The notes below the pieces were generated by a model. It did no database searches. It worked only from the letters and a program-made list of their open reading frames with translations, and had not been told where the DNA came from. This document shows positions 17,167 through 26,538 of a stretch of DNA of 41,728 nucleotides, in pieces. Numbering within the stretch: the first letter of the stretch is position 1; each line of letters starts with the position of its first letter. The DNA is from Candidatus Woesearchaeota archaeon (GTDB lineage Archaea; Nanobdellota; Nanobdellia; Woesearchaeales; UBA11576): assembly GCA_013203345.1 (NCBI GenBank), contig JABMQF010000054.1, positions 1-41,728 on the forward strand. Direction: 5' to 3'. Position numbers and translations under genes: made by a program.

Positions 17167-18498
17167 ATGTCAAACCTTTTCTTTGCACCGGAAAACAAGA
17201 AGCATGGAGACTTTTGTCTCATTGAGAAAGATGATAGGATATACTCTATCTTTATTGAGAATGAGAAGACAAATGGTGCGGTTACAAAAGGTGTGAGTAA
17301 TGGAAACTCTTTCGGTCTTGCTGTGTCTGATGATGGTCTCTTCTGGGAATATCTTGGAAAGGTAAAATCACCTGGCAAAAAGGGCACGTGGAATGACAAG
17401 AGCCTTTGGGCAATGCAGGTTTTCAAAGAAGGTGATGAGTATCTTATGATTTATTCTGCGATTGCGAGAATTGATGGTCGTAATCATCCAACTCAGCAGT
17501 TCGGTATAGCAAGATCAAAGGACCTTAAGGAATGGGCGGATTTTGATGACAACCCTGTAATCAAGAACACCGACACAGGCAGTCATTACTATCCTCTGAC
17601 AATGCATCGTTTCTGCTGGAGAGATGCCAACATCCGCAAGATAGATGACAAGTTCTACTGCATCCTTGCTGCAAATGACCTAGCAAAGCCTCACGAATTG
17701 AGCGGATGCACAGCTCTGCTTAAGTCAGATGATCTCAAGACATGGACAGATTTTCCTCCTGTATTCTCGCCTGGCAAGTACCGGGAGGTTGAGACGCCTC
17801 ACATACATGAGATAAACAGCAAATACTATATTATCTTCGGCGAGAATGCGCACAGCATGAGCATGAGGTTTGCTGTATCTGATTCATTTTTAGGCGAGTA
17901 TGTAGAGCCTGAGCTTAATGTCTTCACCCCTGCTCATTGCTATGCTGGAGTGATGTTCGAGTGGAAAGGAGAGCATTACTTTTATCATTGGATAATGGAC
18001 CGTTTGAAAGGAAAGAACGAGCGCTACCTCGCTCCGCCAAAGGTTGTTGATATAATTGATGGTAATATCTTCCTGAAGCAGCACCCAAGATTTGCAGGTT
18101 TTTTCACTGAGTGTGGTGAAGATATTATTGGTTCATTAAGACAGCAAGGTAAGGTTGTGTTCCGGAAAACCGTTGATGTTCAGCACTGTCTTATCAGAAT
18201 CAGATCGCAAGATGAGAATTATTCACGGAACGTGTCTATCACAAACACTCCGCATGGGATATCTATTAGGGATTATACAACCAATGACAGGTTCAATGAG
18301 TCCAGAACTATGCCCTTGCGTGCAGACAGCATGGATGTTGAAGTCTTCTTGGAGAATAGGTTCATGGAAGTCTATATCAACAAATATCTTGTTTATGCTA
18401 CTGTTGTTGAGTTTGACATTTCAAAAATAGAAAAAATAGAAGTAAAAAAAAGGTTTACAGGAGCCTACCTTGCAGCGAGCTTGATATCTTCGTCCTGA
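17167..18498 (+). CDS. GH32/GH43-like five-bladed beta-propeller glycosidase-like protein
   Basis: Repeated S-x-D-x(n)-W blades (AVSDDGLFWEYLG, SKDLKEWADFDDNP, SDDLKTWTDFPP), WRDANIRK (RDP-like), EVETPHIHE; no signal peptide. Confidence 0.7.
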   Translation: MSNLFFAPENKKHGDFCLIEKDDRIYSIFIENEKTNGAVTKGVSNGNSFGLAVSDDGLFWEYLGKVKSPGKKGTWNDKSLWAMQVFKEGDEYLMIYSAIARIDGRNHPTQQFGIARSKDLKEWADFDDNPVIKNTDTGSHYYPLTMHRFCWRDANIRKIDDKFYCILAANDLAKPHELSGCTALLKSDDLKTWTDFPPVFSPGKYREVETPHIHEINSKYYIIFGENAHSMSMRFAVSDSFLGEYVEPELNVFTPAHCYAGVMFEWKGEHYFYHWIMDRLKGKNERYLAPPKVVDIIDGNIFLKQHPRFAGFFTECGEDIIGSLRQQGKVVFRKTVDVQHCLIRIRSQDENYSRNVSITNTPHGISIRDYTTNDRFNESRTMPLRADSMDVEVFLENRFMEVYINKYLVYATVVEFDISKIEKIEVKKRFTGAYLAASLISSS

Positions 18499-18680
18499 AC
18501 TGTTTTTCTTCCTGCGTGCTTGCTTATCCTTGAAGCCTGAGTGCCTATGTCTTCTGCAATCTCTCTGAGTATGTCTGAGAATGCGATTTTAGCCTCTTCA
18601 CTGACTCTTTGCGCTCCTGCATTCTTTAATATTCTTTCAGCAATAGCGAGCGGGATTATGTGTTCTCTTGTTTTTGGCAT
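18465..18680 (-). CDS. second archaeal histone
   Basis: IIPLAIAERILKNAGAQRVSEEAKIAFSDILREIAEDIGTQASRISKHAGRKTVQDEDIKLAA. Confidence 0.95.
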   Translation of the reverse strand: MPKTREHIIPLAIAERILKNAGAQRVSEEAKIAFSDILREIAEDIGTQASRISKHAGRKTVQDEDIKLAAR

Positions 18681-18829
18681 TTTTTTTGACCTCCAACTGA
18701 TTTTTGTTTGATGATTATTTTTAAATGATTGCTTGTTTTACTATTTAATTCTTGCGTTTTCAGCTATTTATCGGATATGAAGGTGCTTTAGGGTATATTC
18801 TTGTGTTTTAGCCATTCTTAACCACGCCA

Positions 18830-19260
18830 AACTGGCATAAGCCACAAAAGAGGTGAGCAAGAAGTCAACATAGCAACCAAGAAGTCAACAAGCCATCAAG
18901 AACCCAACAAGCCATCAAGAACTCAGCGCTGCAAAAAATAACTTTGTCAAAACTCCAATTTCCCGCAGGGTTTTTTAATTATTAATTTTTTATAGTAATT
19001 TTTTGTAGTTGTTTTTGTAGTATGTTTTGTAGTGTGTTTCGTAATATTTTTTGCAATCTACTTAACAGACCACTTAACAAATCACAAAGCATTCCTGATA
19101 TCAACGTCTCAGATTCTCTGACTTAGCAGTTTTTCCCTGCCTGTGCAATAACTGATGCCACGCTCGCACTGCTGTGTTTGTTAATGTAATTCGCCCAACT
19201 GCGATGGTCCTTGCTGTAATTCCTTTTCGCTCGCTAGGTGGCAGCAGTAGCACAAGCAGA
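18830..19260 (+). repeat. Modular dispersed repeat, copy C (diverged)
   Basis: CCC-GCA-GGG hairpin near 18963; CTGCCTGTGCAATAACTGATGCCACGCTCGCACTGCTGTGT..TTCGCCCAACTGCG..CGCTCGCTAGGTGGCAGCAGTAGCACAAGCAG; 5' boundary uncertain. Confidence 0.75.
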
Positions 19261-19430
19261 GGTTTTATTATTGGTTGTGCGGGTACAAGCAGGGTTGTTG
19301 TTATTGGAATTGTTATTACTGAACTTGTTGTTGTTTGCTGTGTAGTAGTGCCAGCTGTTTCATGACGATTCTATCCTCTACAAAACATTTATAAACGGCA
19401 ATACCTTGCATTCTTAAAAAGAGGTAGGGG

Positions 19431-20372
19431 ATGGCTCTTAAAGAACAGATATTTTTAATTGCTGCTGATCCGCGTTTTGCGCTTGTTAGTAGGGTATTGG
19501 TCATTATATTCATACTTCTTAGCACATTTCTTATTGCTCTTGTTGTGAACAAGGTCATGCGCAAGGCTTTTCAGAAGATGGTTCTTCGCAGGCAGGAACA
19601 TCCTGAGATGCACACAGATACCACGCAGTTTGTTGTCTTGAGAAGAGTTATTCAGGTTCTGATATACGTGTTAGGTTTTGCATTGATTGTGTATGTAGTG
19701 CCTGAGTTCCGCGCTCTATCATATTCGATCCTTGTAGGTGCGGGTGTCGCTGCAGTGATTGTAGGTTTTGCCGCGCAGAAAGCGTTTTCAAATATTATGT
19801 CAGGTATTTTCTTAGCTATATCAGAACCCATAAGGGTCGGTGACAAAGTTACTATTAATAATCACTACGGCACCATAGAAGACATCACCTTACGCCACAC
19901 TGTGATAAACACATGGGATAACAACCGTGTCATCATACCTAACAGTGTGACTAATGAGGTTGAGATAATCAATCATTCTATTGAAGACGAGAAACTTATC
20001 CAGACGCTTGATATAGGTATAAGTTATGATTCTAATATTGACACTGCTAGGAAAATCATTATTGAGGATGTCAGGAAGCACCCTCATTTTATTCAGCATT
20101 TTGATACATCTGGCTATGTGCCGTCTGATACTTCTGTAAAGGTGCGTGTCATGGAATATGGTGATTTTGCTGTCAAGCTCCGTGCCTATTTCTGGGTGCA
20201 TGATAAGGTCTCTGGATTCATGATGGAGAAGGATCTTCTTGAGAGTGTTAAGAGGCGCTTTGACGAAGAGGGTGTAGAGATACCATTACCGTACAGGACA
20301 ATAGTCTACAAAAAAGACCTTGATAAGAAACGTACGGCAAAGAAGAATCTGGCTAGCAGAAAGAAGAAGTAA
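19431..20372 (+). CDS. MscS-family mechanosensitive channel
   Basis: GAGVAAVIVGFAAQKAFSNIMSGIFLAISEPIRVGDKVTINNHYGTIEDITLRHTVINTWDNNRVIIPNS. Confidence 0.95.
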   Translation: MALKEQIFLIAADPRFALVSRVLVIIFILLSTFLIALVVNKVMRKAFQKMVLRRQEHPEMHTDTTQFVVLRRVIQVLIYVLGFALIVYVVPEFRALSYSILVGAGVAAVIVGFAAQKAFSNIMSGIFLAISEPIRVGDKVTINNHYGTIEDITLRHTVINTWDNNRVIIPNSVTNEVEIINHSIEDEKLIQTLDIGISYDSNIDTARKIIIEDVRKHPHFIQHFDTSGYVPSDTSVKVRVMEYGDFAVKLRAYFWVHDKVSGFMMEKDLLESVKRRFDEEGVEIPLPYRTIVYKKDLDKKRTAKKNLASRKKK

Positions 20373-20448
20373 GTGTCAGCACCAGACTATTTTTGTTCTA
20401 AGACGCCAAGTCTTTCAGTTACCCACAGAATATCTTGCGTTCAAATGC

Positions 20449-20844
20449 TCAAGCGCTCACAGCGCACTCAACATAAGAATCAGCTATAGGTGTTGGTGCA
20501 GGGGTGGATAGCTGTCTGCTGAAGTCTGTCAAAGGCACTTCGCGGTTTCTTACCTTGCCGACAAACCTGAATGTGATTGTGATTATGTTATCCTCTACGC
20601 GGGTGTTGAACTCCCATTCAACAATGTTCTTCAGAACATACTTGTCGACTTTGAGCACTTTTGACGCGTCAAATATTCTTATACCTGTTATGAATCCTTC
20701 ATCATCTATGTCTGTGACAAAATTCTGGAATTCGAATGATTGCTTGTAATTTCTGTCCTTGATCTTGACCATCAATGTGTCGTATTTGTAATCATAGGAG
20801 AACTCTCCTTTACCGGTTCCGTCAAGATGTCTTGGTTTTTGCAT
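20449..20844 (-). CDS. DUF2283-like protein (antitoxin-like)
   Basis: FSYDYKYDTLMVKIKDR..FVTDIDDEGFITGIRIFDASKVL, DUF2283-type pattern. Confidence 0.6.
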   Translation of the reverse strand: MQKPRHLDGTGKGEFSYDYKYDTLMVKIKDRNYKQSFEFQNFVTDIDDEGFITGIRIFDASKVLKVDKYVLKNIVEWEFNTRVEDNIITITFRFVGKVRNREVPLTDFSRQLSTPAPTPIADSYVECAVSA

Positions 20845-20845
20845 T

Positions 20846-21172
20846 TTATAGTTTTATTTTGGGTAGGTCAGGAACATCCATGAATGAGATGATGACCATT
20901 TTTTTCCCTTCGTCTGATATGATTATATTTCTGTAACCCTCTTTTTTGCGGAAATAAATCCTGTACCTGTTGTTTTCCTGCAGATACAATTTTCTTGGTG
21001 TCTCTTTCAGTAGGGAGTTTATCAGTTCATTTGGATCAAACAGGCCTCTTTGGTAATTGCTTAGGTGATCTAAAGCATGATTGCCTAAGATAATCTTTTT
21101 GTTCTTGATAAATTTCTGGAACTCTTTCTGAGTCAACTCTTTTGTTGGCTTAGTAGTATATAGAGACATCAT
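20846..21172 (-). CDS. DUF4258-like toxin-family protein
   Basis: ILGNHALDHLSNYQRGLFDPNELINSLLKETPRKLYLQENNRYRIYFRKKEGYRNIIISDEGKKMVIISFMDV, one nt from the DUF2283-like gene. Confidence 0.6.
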   Translation of the reverse strand: MMSLYTTKPTKELTQKEFQKFIKNKKIILGNHALDHLSNYQRGLFDPNELINSLLKETPRKLYLQENNRYRIYFRKKEGYRNIIISDEGKKMVIISFMDVPDLPKIKL

Positions 21173-21296
21173 TATTTAAATGTGTTTGTTAAATAAATGT
21201 CTTTCGCCTTATTTTTAGGAAATATTCCGAATCAGCTATGATAATAGAAGAATCCGCGAATTAATCCGGAGATATTTTAGATTTATCGACTTTACC

Positions 21297-21674
21297 CTAA
21301 ATCAGTCCTGCAAGGTAGTTTACAGCACCAACGATTGAGCTCCATTTCAGAGCAGTGATGCCTAGCGCACCAAATGCGAGAATAAGCACTACAAGAACAA
21401 CTCCTTCAAGCAGCCATGCAATAGATGCTCTTATCACACCCATTCTGAATGCTGCCATATATAGAATTATTAGACACACTGCCACCAGCAAAGGCCCTAC
21501 TAGCCCGAATGCCATAGAAAGCAGTAATGTTATAACAACTGCTGCGACCTTTATGACCAATGCCTTCATCAGAGATACCTTCCCTCCAAGAAGTTTGACT
21601 ATTATATATAGAGGGAATACTGTAAGTATGAACAACACAGCCAATGCCAACAAAACCCCCCATGCATCCATCAT
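21297..21674 (-). CDS. small integral membrane protein, 125 aa
   Basis: Four hydrophobic segments. Confidence 0.65.
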   Translation of the reverse strand: MMDAWGVLLALAVLFILTVFPLYIIVKLLGGKVSLMKALVIKVAAVVITLLLSMAFGLVGPLLVAVCLIILYMAAFRMGVIRASIAWLLEGVVLVVLILAFGALGITALKWSSIVGAVNYLAGLI

Positions 21675-21792
21675 ATCACCACCTATGATGAGACAATATT
21701 GCTATTTAAGGCTTTTGAACCTATTTTTTGAGATTTCTGGTTGACAGCCTGAAACACTCATGTTCTCATTTAATCTATTATGGTGACAATCT

Positions 21793-23406
21793 TCAAATAT
21801 ACTCTTTAAACACTTTATGCATCTCATTTGCATTTCGCACATCTTTAAGATTTAATTTCTTTTTTGATATGATAAATGGCCAGGTCATGTCTCCTCCTAT
21901 TCCTCCATGCGCACCTACGTGCTCTGCAAACGAGACTGCCACACCATCTTTGTAATCTCCAAATATCACAAGATCGCCCATATTTTTCAGTGTGTTGAAT
22001 TCCTTGAGCTGTTTGATAAGTATTTGTTCATCGCCATATTTTTTCAATATGTTTGCTGCGTTTTCAATTTTTGTTTTTCCTTTTTTGCTAAATAGGACGG
22101 TTTCATTTCCTTGTTTTGCCATTATCAATCCTATGCCTTTTGTGTTTATCAGTTTTTCAATCAGGTCTGGATAATTTTTCTCTATATCTTTAATACCCAT
22201 TCTTTTCTTTGAATCACTGAAATATACATGAGCCATTGAGCATGAGTCAGCAACAACAATGCTTTTCTTTTCAAGGTTGAATTTTGAACTTGGTCTTTTT
22301 ACCACTTTTAGCATGGCTTTAGCCAAAAGAGTGCCTGCTAATCGTAGTGGTGCTGATACATACTGCAGAAATCGTATTATTTTTCTTAGAACTGTTGCCA
22401 TGAGTGTGATTGTTCCTTCATGTGGGCCTGTTAACCCGAAGCTTTTCACATCTGCGCATTTTTGGATATAGTCTACCAGATTCATTCTATGTATGATCCT
22501 GAAAGGGATTGAATCAACCTGGCCATGATCTGACAGTATGTACACATCGTATTCATCATCGTCGATGTATTTGCATATCCTCCGTACTCTTCGATCCAGC
22601 GATCTGAGTGCAAAGCCTGCGCCTGTGCTGTTCGGTCCCCTTAGATGGCCAATCTCGTCGAAGTTTAAGTAGTTGACAAGTATGCGCGGCACTTTGCGTT
22701 TTATATCAAGTATAGTTCCTATCGTGATGATTTCTGTCAGGATAGAATTCATCAACAATCTTCTAAATGGTATTTTGAAACTAAATATTGCTCTTCTTTT
22801 CATGAATAATATTATCAGGGGGTGAAGAATCATCTCAACAAACTCTATAATTAATTCTGCGAGTGAATAATATATGACTCGAAGAAGTGATATAGGTCTT
22901 AGGAAAAGAAAAAACCACAAACTACCTTCACTTAATCGTTTGAATCTCTTTGTCTTCGTCACTGTACTTAGTGTGAGTATTGATCTTGACGCGCTTCCTG
23001 AGAAGTGGTTTGAGTATGATGAACCGTCATGCAGTATTCCTTTTGTTTTACTGAAGTGAGTCTGTTCAATTTCTCTTACATGATTTGGATTTCCAAAGCT
23101 ATAGAATTTCTTTTTTTGCTTGTCAAAGAACCTGAATCCGGGTATCATAGAATTGTCGCCGTACATGATGCCTGCCTGTACTGCAGGTGTTCCACTTGGG
23201 ATTCCGCAGTTGTACTTGTGTAGGTGGTATCCTTTTTTCAGAAGTGATGCAATGAACTTGCATGAACCTTTCTCTATGAATCGTTTCAGCAAAGAGTGTG
23301 GTACTGAGTCTATCTGTATTATCAACAAGCCTTTACCTGTGGGCTTTTTTTTAGCGAGCTTCAGTCTTTTCGCAATGGGTTGGTAGAACAAGTCAGAAAA
23401 GCCCAT
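21793..23406 (-). CDS. alkaline phosphatase-superfamily (type I phosphodiesterase/nucleotide pyrophosphatase-like) protein
   Basis: LLIIQIDSVPHSLL, PSGTPAVQAGIMYG, NYLNFDEIGHLRGPNS, YDVYILSDHGQ metal-site motifs. Confidence 0.85.
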   Translation of the reverse strand: MGFSDLFYQPIAKRLKLAKKKPTGKGLLIIQIDSVPHSLLKRFIEKGSCKFIASLLKKGYHLHKYNCGIPSGTPAVQAGIMYGDNSMIPGFRFFDKQKKKFYSFGNPNHVREIEQTHFSKTKGILHDGSSYSNHFSGSASRSILTLSTVTKTKRFKRLSEGSLWFFLFLRPISLLRVIYYSLAELIIEFVEMILHPLIILFMKRRAIFSFKIPFRRLLMNSILTEIITIGTILDIKRKVPRILVNYLNFDEIGHLRGPNSTGAGFALRSLDRRVRRICKYIDDDEYDVYILSDHGQVDSIPFRIIHRMNLVDYIQKCADVKSFGLTGPHEGTITLMATVLRKIIRFLQYVSAPLRLAGTLLAKAMLKVVKRPSSKFNLEKKSIVVADSCSMAHVYFSDSKKRMGIKDIEKNYPDLIEKLINTKGIGLIMAKQGNETVLFSKKGKTKIENAANILKKYGDEQILIKQLKEFNTLKNMGDLVIFGDYKDGVAVSFAEHVGAHGGIGGDMTWPFIISKKKLNLKDVRNANEMHKVFKEYI

Positions 23407-23410
23407 ACTA

Positions 23411-24148
23411 TCACTTCTTTATCTTCCCTTCTTGCCAGTCTCGAAGAACACTTCGTGCCGCTGCGTTGATGTCAGGCAGTCCGCCTTTCCTCAATTTTCT
23501 AATATGTAACGCGATGCTTTCAAGTACTTCTTCAGGGTCTTCACTGTGCTCCACTTCATAGTATGATTCAATCTGTTCAGGGAATGCTAATATGATTTCC
23601 ATGGCAGTTCCTTCAGGGTCTTTCAGGTTGCTGAACGTCCTTGCGGCGATTATAGCATGCTTTGTCTGGTCATCCTCTCTGTAGGGGAATACACCAGGCG
23701 TGTCAAGTAAGTACATATACTGGCTGATCTTTATGAGTTGGACTCCTTTTGTGTGACCTGATATTGATGCTGTGGATGCTGATGCCCTTCCTTTCAGAGC
23801 ATTTATCACTGATGACTTACCTGTATTAGGATATCCTAGAACACCAACCTTGAACTTGCCTTTCGGTGCGTGTTTCATGATTTCTTTTCTTAGCAATCCT
23901 GTTCCGAGTCTTTCTGTTGCTGAAACAAATAAGCATGGTCTGAGTTTTCTTTTTGCTTTCTCAAGATCCTTTTTTTCTACAAGGTCGCACTTGTTGATGA
24001 CATATATCATTACTTTGCCTGATCTGAGGACTTTTTCTTCTATCTCTTTGTTGCGCGTCTCATTCACAAGTCTTGCATCCAGTACCTCAAGGAGTATGTC
24101 TGCATCCTCGATAACACTATTCACCACCCTCCAAAAGCTTCCAGTCAT
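23411..24148 (-). CDS. circularly permuted GTPase (YlqF/RbgA-like)
   Basis: G4 NKCD precedes G1 GYPNTGKSS and G3 DTPG; likely start is MTGSFWRVV at 24148, and the ORF extension to 24382 is repeat DNA. Confidence 0.88.
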   Translation of the reverse strand: MTGSFWRVVNSVIEDADILLEVLDARLVNETRNKEIEEKVLRSGKVMIYVINKCDLVEKKDLEKAKRKLRPCLFVSATERLGTGLLRKEIMKHAPKGKFKVGVLGYPNTGKSSVINALKGRASASTASISGHTKGVQLIKISQYMYLLDTPGVFPYREDDQTKHAIIAARTFSNLKDPEGTAMEIILAFPEQIESYYEVEHSEDPEEVLESIALHIRKLRKGGLPDINAAARSVLRDWQEGKIKK

Positions 24149-24189
24149 ATACCTAATCAACAAGGTGGCTTTTATAAAGCTTGTGTCAT

Positions 24190-24660
24190 TTGTGTCATTT
24201 GTATTGAATAAGTCAATACTAATTCTATATACAACACCTGCTAAGCTGCCTGCACCACAGATATCATGAATTTCTATTCCATCAATAGCACCAACAAAGC
24301 TGCCTGCGCCACCATTGCCGCCTAGCGAGCATTCAGAATCATATATACAAGACATATTCCTAGAAACAGAATAAACAAACACTGTGCTGCGAGCGTGGCA
24401 AGGGTATTGCGCAGGCAGCCAGATAATGCCAAGTCAGGAAGGCAAAAATCTCGATGTCAGAAAAGCAATTAACTCAATGTTAATCATACAAAAAATTCAT
24501 AAAAGGAATCAATAAGAAAATGCCTTCGGAAAAGAAAAGATAGTCCAAAACCTTCTTTGCAAATCAGAGAGAGTGGTTTAGGACAGCAACGAGATTTTCT
24601 GCAAATGCTGGATCAGTACACCTTAATTGGCAGACCTGCTGACTTATTACATACGAGAGA
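24190..24660 (-). repeat. Modular dispersed repeat, copy D (minus orientation)
   Basis: Reverse complement reads GGTGTACTGATCCAGCATTTGCAG..TTTTCCGAAGGCA..TTATTGATTCCTTTTATGAATTTTT..GGCTGCCTGCGCAATACCCTTGCCACGCTCGCAG..GCTCGCTAGGCGGCAATGGTGGCGCAGGCAGCTTTGTTGGTG. Confidence 0.8.
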
Positions 24661-24702
24661 AAATATAGACATTATTATTTATCCGACCTATTTGACCTGT
24701 TG

Positions 24703-25665
24703 TTACTTGAATAATTTTTCAATCATTTCAACTACTTCTTCTTCATTATTTGCTTTCATAAGATTACGTCTCTTGCTCGCTGCGTCATCTGCTCCTGTGC
24801 AGAACCATAGCACGTGTTGTTTAATCTCTGGCCATCGATATACCTTCTGAACTTTCTTATACCTATCAATAAACTCAAGAAGCATTTTCCCTTTCTCGCA
24901 GGTATCCTTGTCAGGGACTATCTCACCTTTTCTAAGCAGCGCAGCACATTGAGTAAATAGGTGTGGATTGCCCATAGCTCCTCGTCCTATCATCACCATG
25001 TCACAGCCTGTTTTTTCAATCATCTGCGCCGAATCTTCTGCTTTCCATACATCTCCATTGCCGATGACAGGAACAGAGACTTTTTCCTTCACTTGTTGGA
25101 TTGCTGTCCAGTTCGCTTTTCCAGAATATCTTTGCTTGACTGTGCGTCCATGAACTGCGATAGCAGAAGCACCTGCTTCTTCAGCAATCTTTGCAGCTGC
25201 AACATGGTTGAGTGCTTGCGAGTCCCATCCTATTCTTATCTTTACAGTGACTGGCTTGTCAGTTGCAGATATGACTGAAGATATTATTTTTGTCATCTGC
25301 TCTGGATGTTTTGAGAAATAAGCGCCCATCTTTTGCCCTAGTATTTCTTTGTCAGGGCAGCCAAAGTTGATATCGATGATATCCGCTCCTGAGAGGAACT
25401 GCAATGACTCTGCCATCACAGACTCATCACGACCGACAATCTGCGCAGCCAACGGCCTTTCTTCAGGAATAAAATCAATTATGTTGTCTCTGTTTCTCTC
25501 TCCTTTCACAAGCCCGAGAGAGTGTATCATAGGTGAGTATACCAGCCCTGCGCCGTAATCACTGCACATAAGTCTGAATGCTGTGCAGTTCACGCCGAGC
25601 ATCGGCGCAAGGCAGAGCTGGTTCTCTATTCGAAGATTACCTATCTTTATGCTTTTTGTCATCAC
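24703..25665 (-). CDS. tRNA-dihydrouridine synthase
   Basis: NQLCLAPMLGVNCTAFR, DIIDINFGCPDKEILGQKMGAYF, AIAVHGRTVKQRYSGKANW, PVIGNGDVW, MIGRGAMGNPHLF. Confidence 0.93.
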   Translation of the reverse strand: MMTKSIKIGNLRIENQLCLAPMLGVNCTAFRLMCSDYGAGLVYSPMIHSLGLVKGERNRDNIIDFIPEERPLAAQIVGRDESVMAESLQFLSGADIIDINFGCPDKEILGQKMGAYFSKHPEQMTKIISSVISATDKPVTVKIRIGWDSQALNHVAAAKIAEEAGASAIAVHGRTVKQRYSGKANWTAIQQVKEKVSVPVIGNGDVWKAEDSAQMIEKTGCDMVMIGRGAMGNPHLFTQCAALLRKGEIVPDKDTCEKGKMLLEFIDRYKKVQKVYRWPEIKQHVLWFCTGADDAASKRRNLMKANNEEEVVEMIEKLFK

Positions 25666-25674
25666 GTCTTAATC

Positions 25675-26463
25675 TCACTGTTTTATCTCATACACTATGT
25701 TCATGTAAGCATCCACATTGACATTCTCTGGTGAGATCTCTGTGTCGAATGCCCTGCTGTCTGAACCCATTGATTCTGCCATAGCATACTTTGGCGCTGC
25801 ATAATAGTTGTACCCGACATTGGATTCAGATACTGCAACAATGTCACCTAACCTGACGCCAAGACCTTGTGCGATTGCTTCTGCTTTATCGCGTGCATTG
25901 CTTGATGCCTGTGCTAGTGATTCACTGTTGACATCTTCTTCCTTGCTGTCAGAGAGGCTGAAAGACACTCGATCAAGCCCGTTCGCTCCATTTTTAACAG
26001 CGACATCCAAAAGTCTGCCGACATCTGTCACATCATCTGTAGTTATTTTGAGCAGGTGCTGGGCAGTGTATCCTGTAATATCATACTCTTCCCTATCTCT
26101 GTCCCATTTCTGTTGTGGCCATAGGTTGTAGCTTGTACTCTCCATGTCGTCATCAGATACTCCTGCTTTCTTGAGCGCTGCCTTGACTGTATTCATGAGC
26201 CTTGCGTTCTGCTCTTGTGCCTGGTTTGCTGTTGCTTCATCTGTCTTGACTCTTATGTACATTTCTGCCTGGTCAGGGAATGTTTCAAATTGTGCTTCTC
26301 CTCTTACAGATATTGTGTTTCGTTGTGTAGCCCCTTCGCCTCCTGTCGTCACATTCACATCTGGCTGTGGTGCGAATATAATTGCAAGCGCAATGACTGC
26401 AAATCCAAGTGCCAATATAATTGCCGTAAGGCTTTGTTTAGATTCATTTTTCATTATTATCAC
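25675..26463 (-). CDS. SIMPL-domain (DUF541) protein with N-terminal TM anchor
   Basis: ISVRGEAQFETFPDQAEMYIRVKTDEATANQAQEQNARLMNTVKAALKKAGVSDDDMEST. Confidence 0.88.
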   Translation of the reverse strand: MIIMKNESKQSLTAIILALGFAVIALAIIFAPQPDVNVTTGGEGATQRNTISVRGEAQFETFPDQAEMYIRVKTDEATANQAQEQNARLMNTVKAALKKAGVSDDDMESTSYNLWPQQKWDRDREEYDITGYTAQHLLKITTDDVTDVGRLLDVAVKNGANGLDRVSFSLSDSKEEDVNSESLAQASSNARDKAEAIAQGLGVRLGDIVAVSESNVGYNYYAAPKYAMAESMGSDSRAFDTEISPENVNVDAYMNIVYEIKQ

Positions 26464-26538
26464 CTTGATTATAGTTAATGTTGTTTATAAGGCATATCCT
26501 ATATATATAGTTGTCTTTGGGTTCTAACTCGTTTGAAG

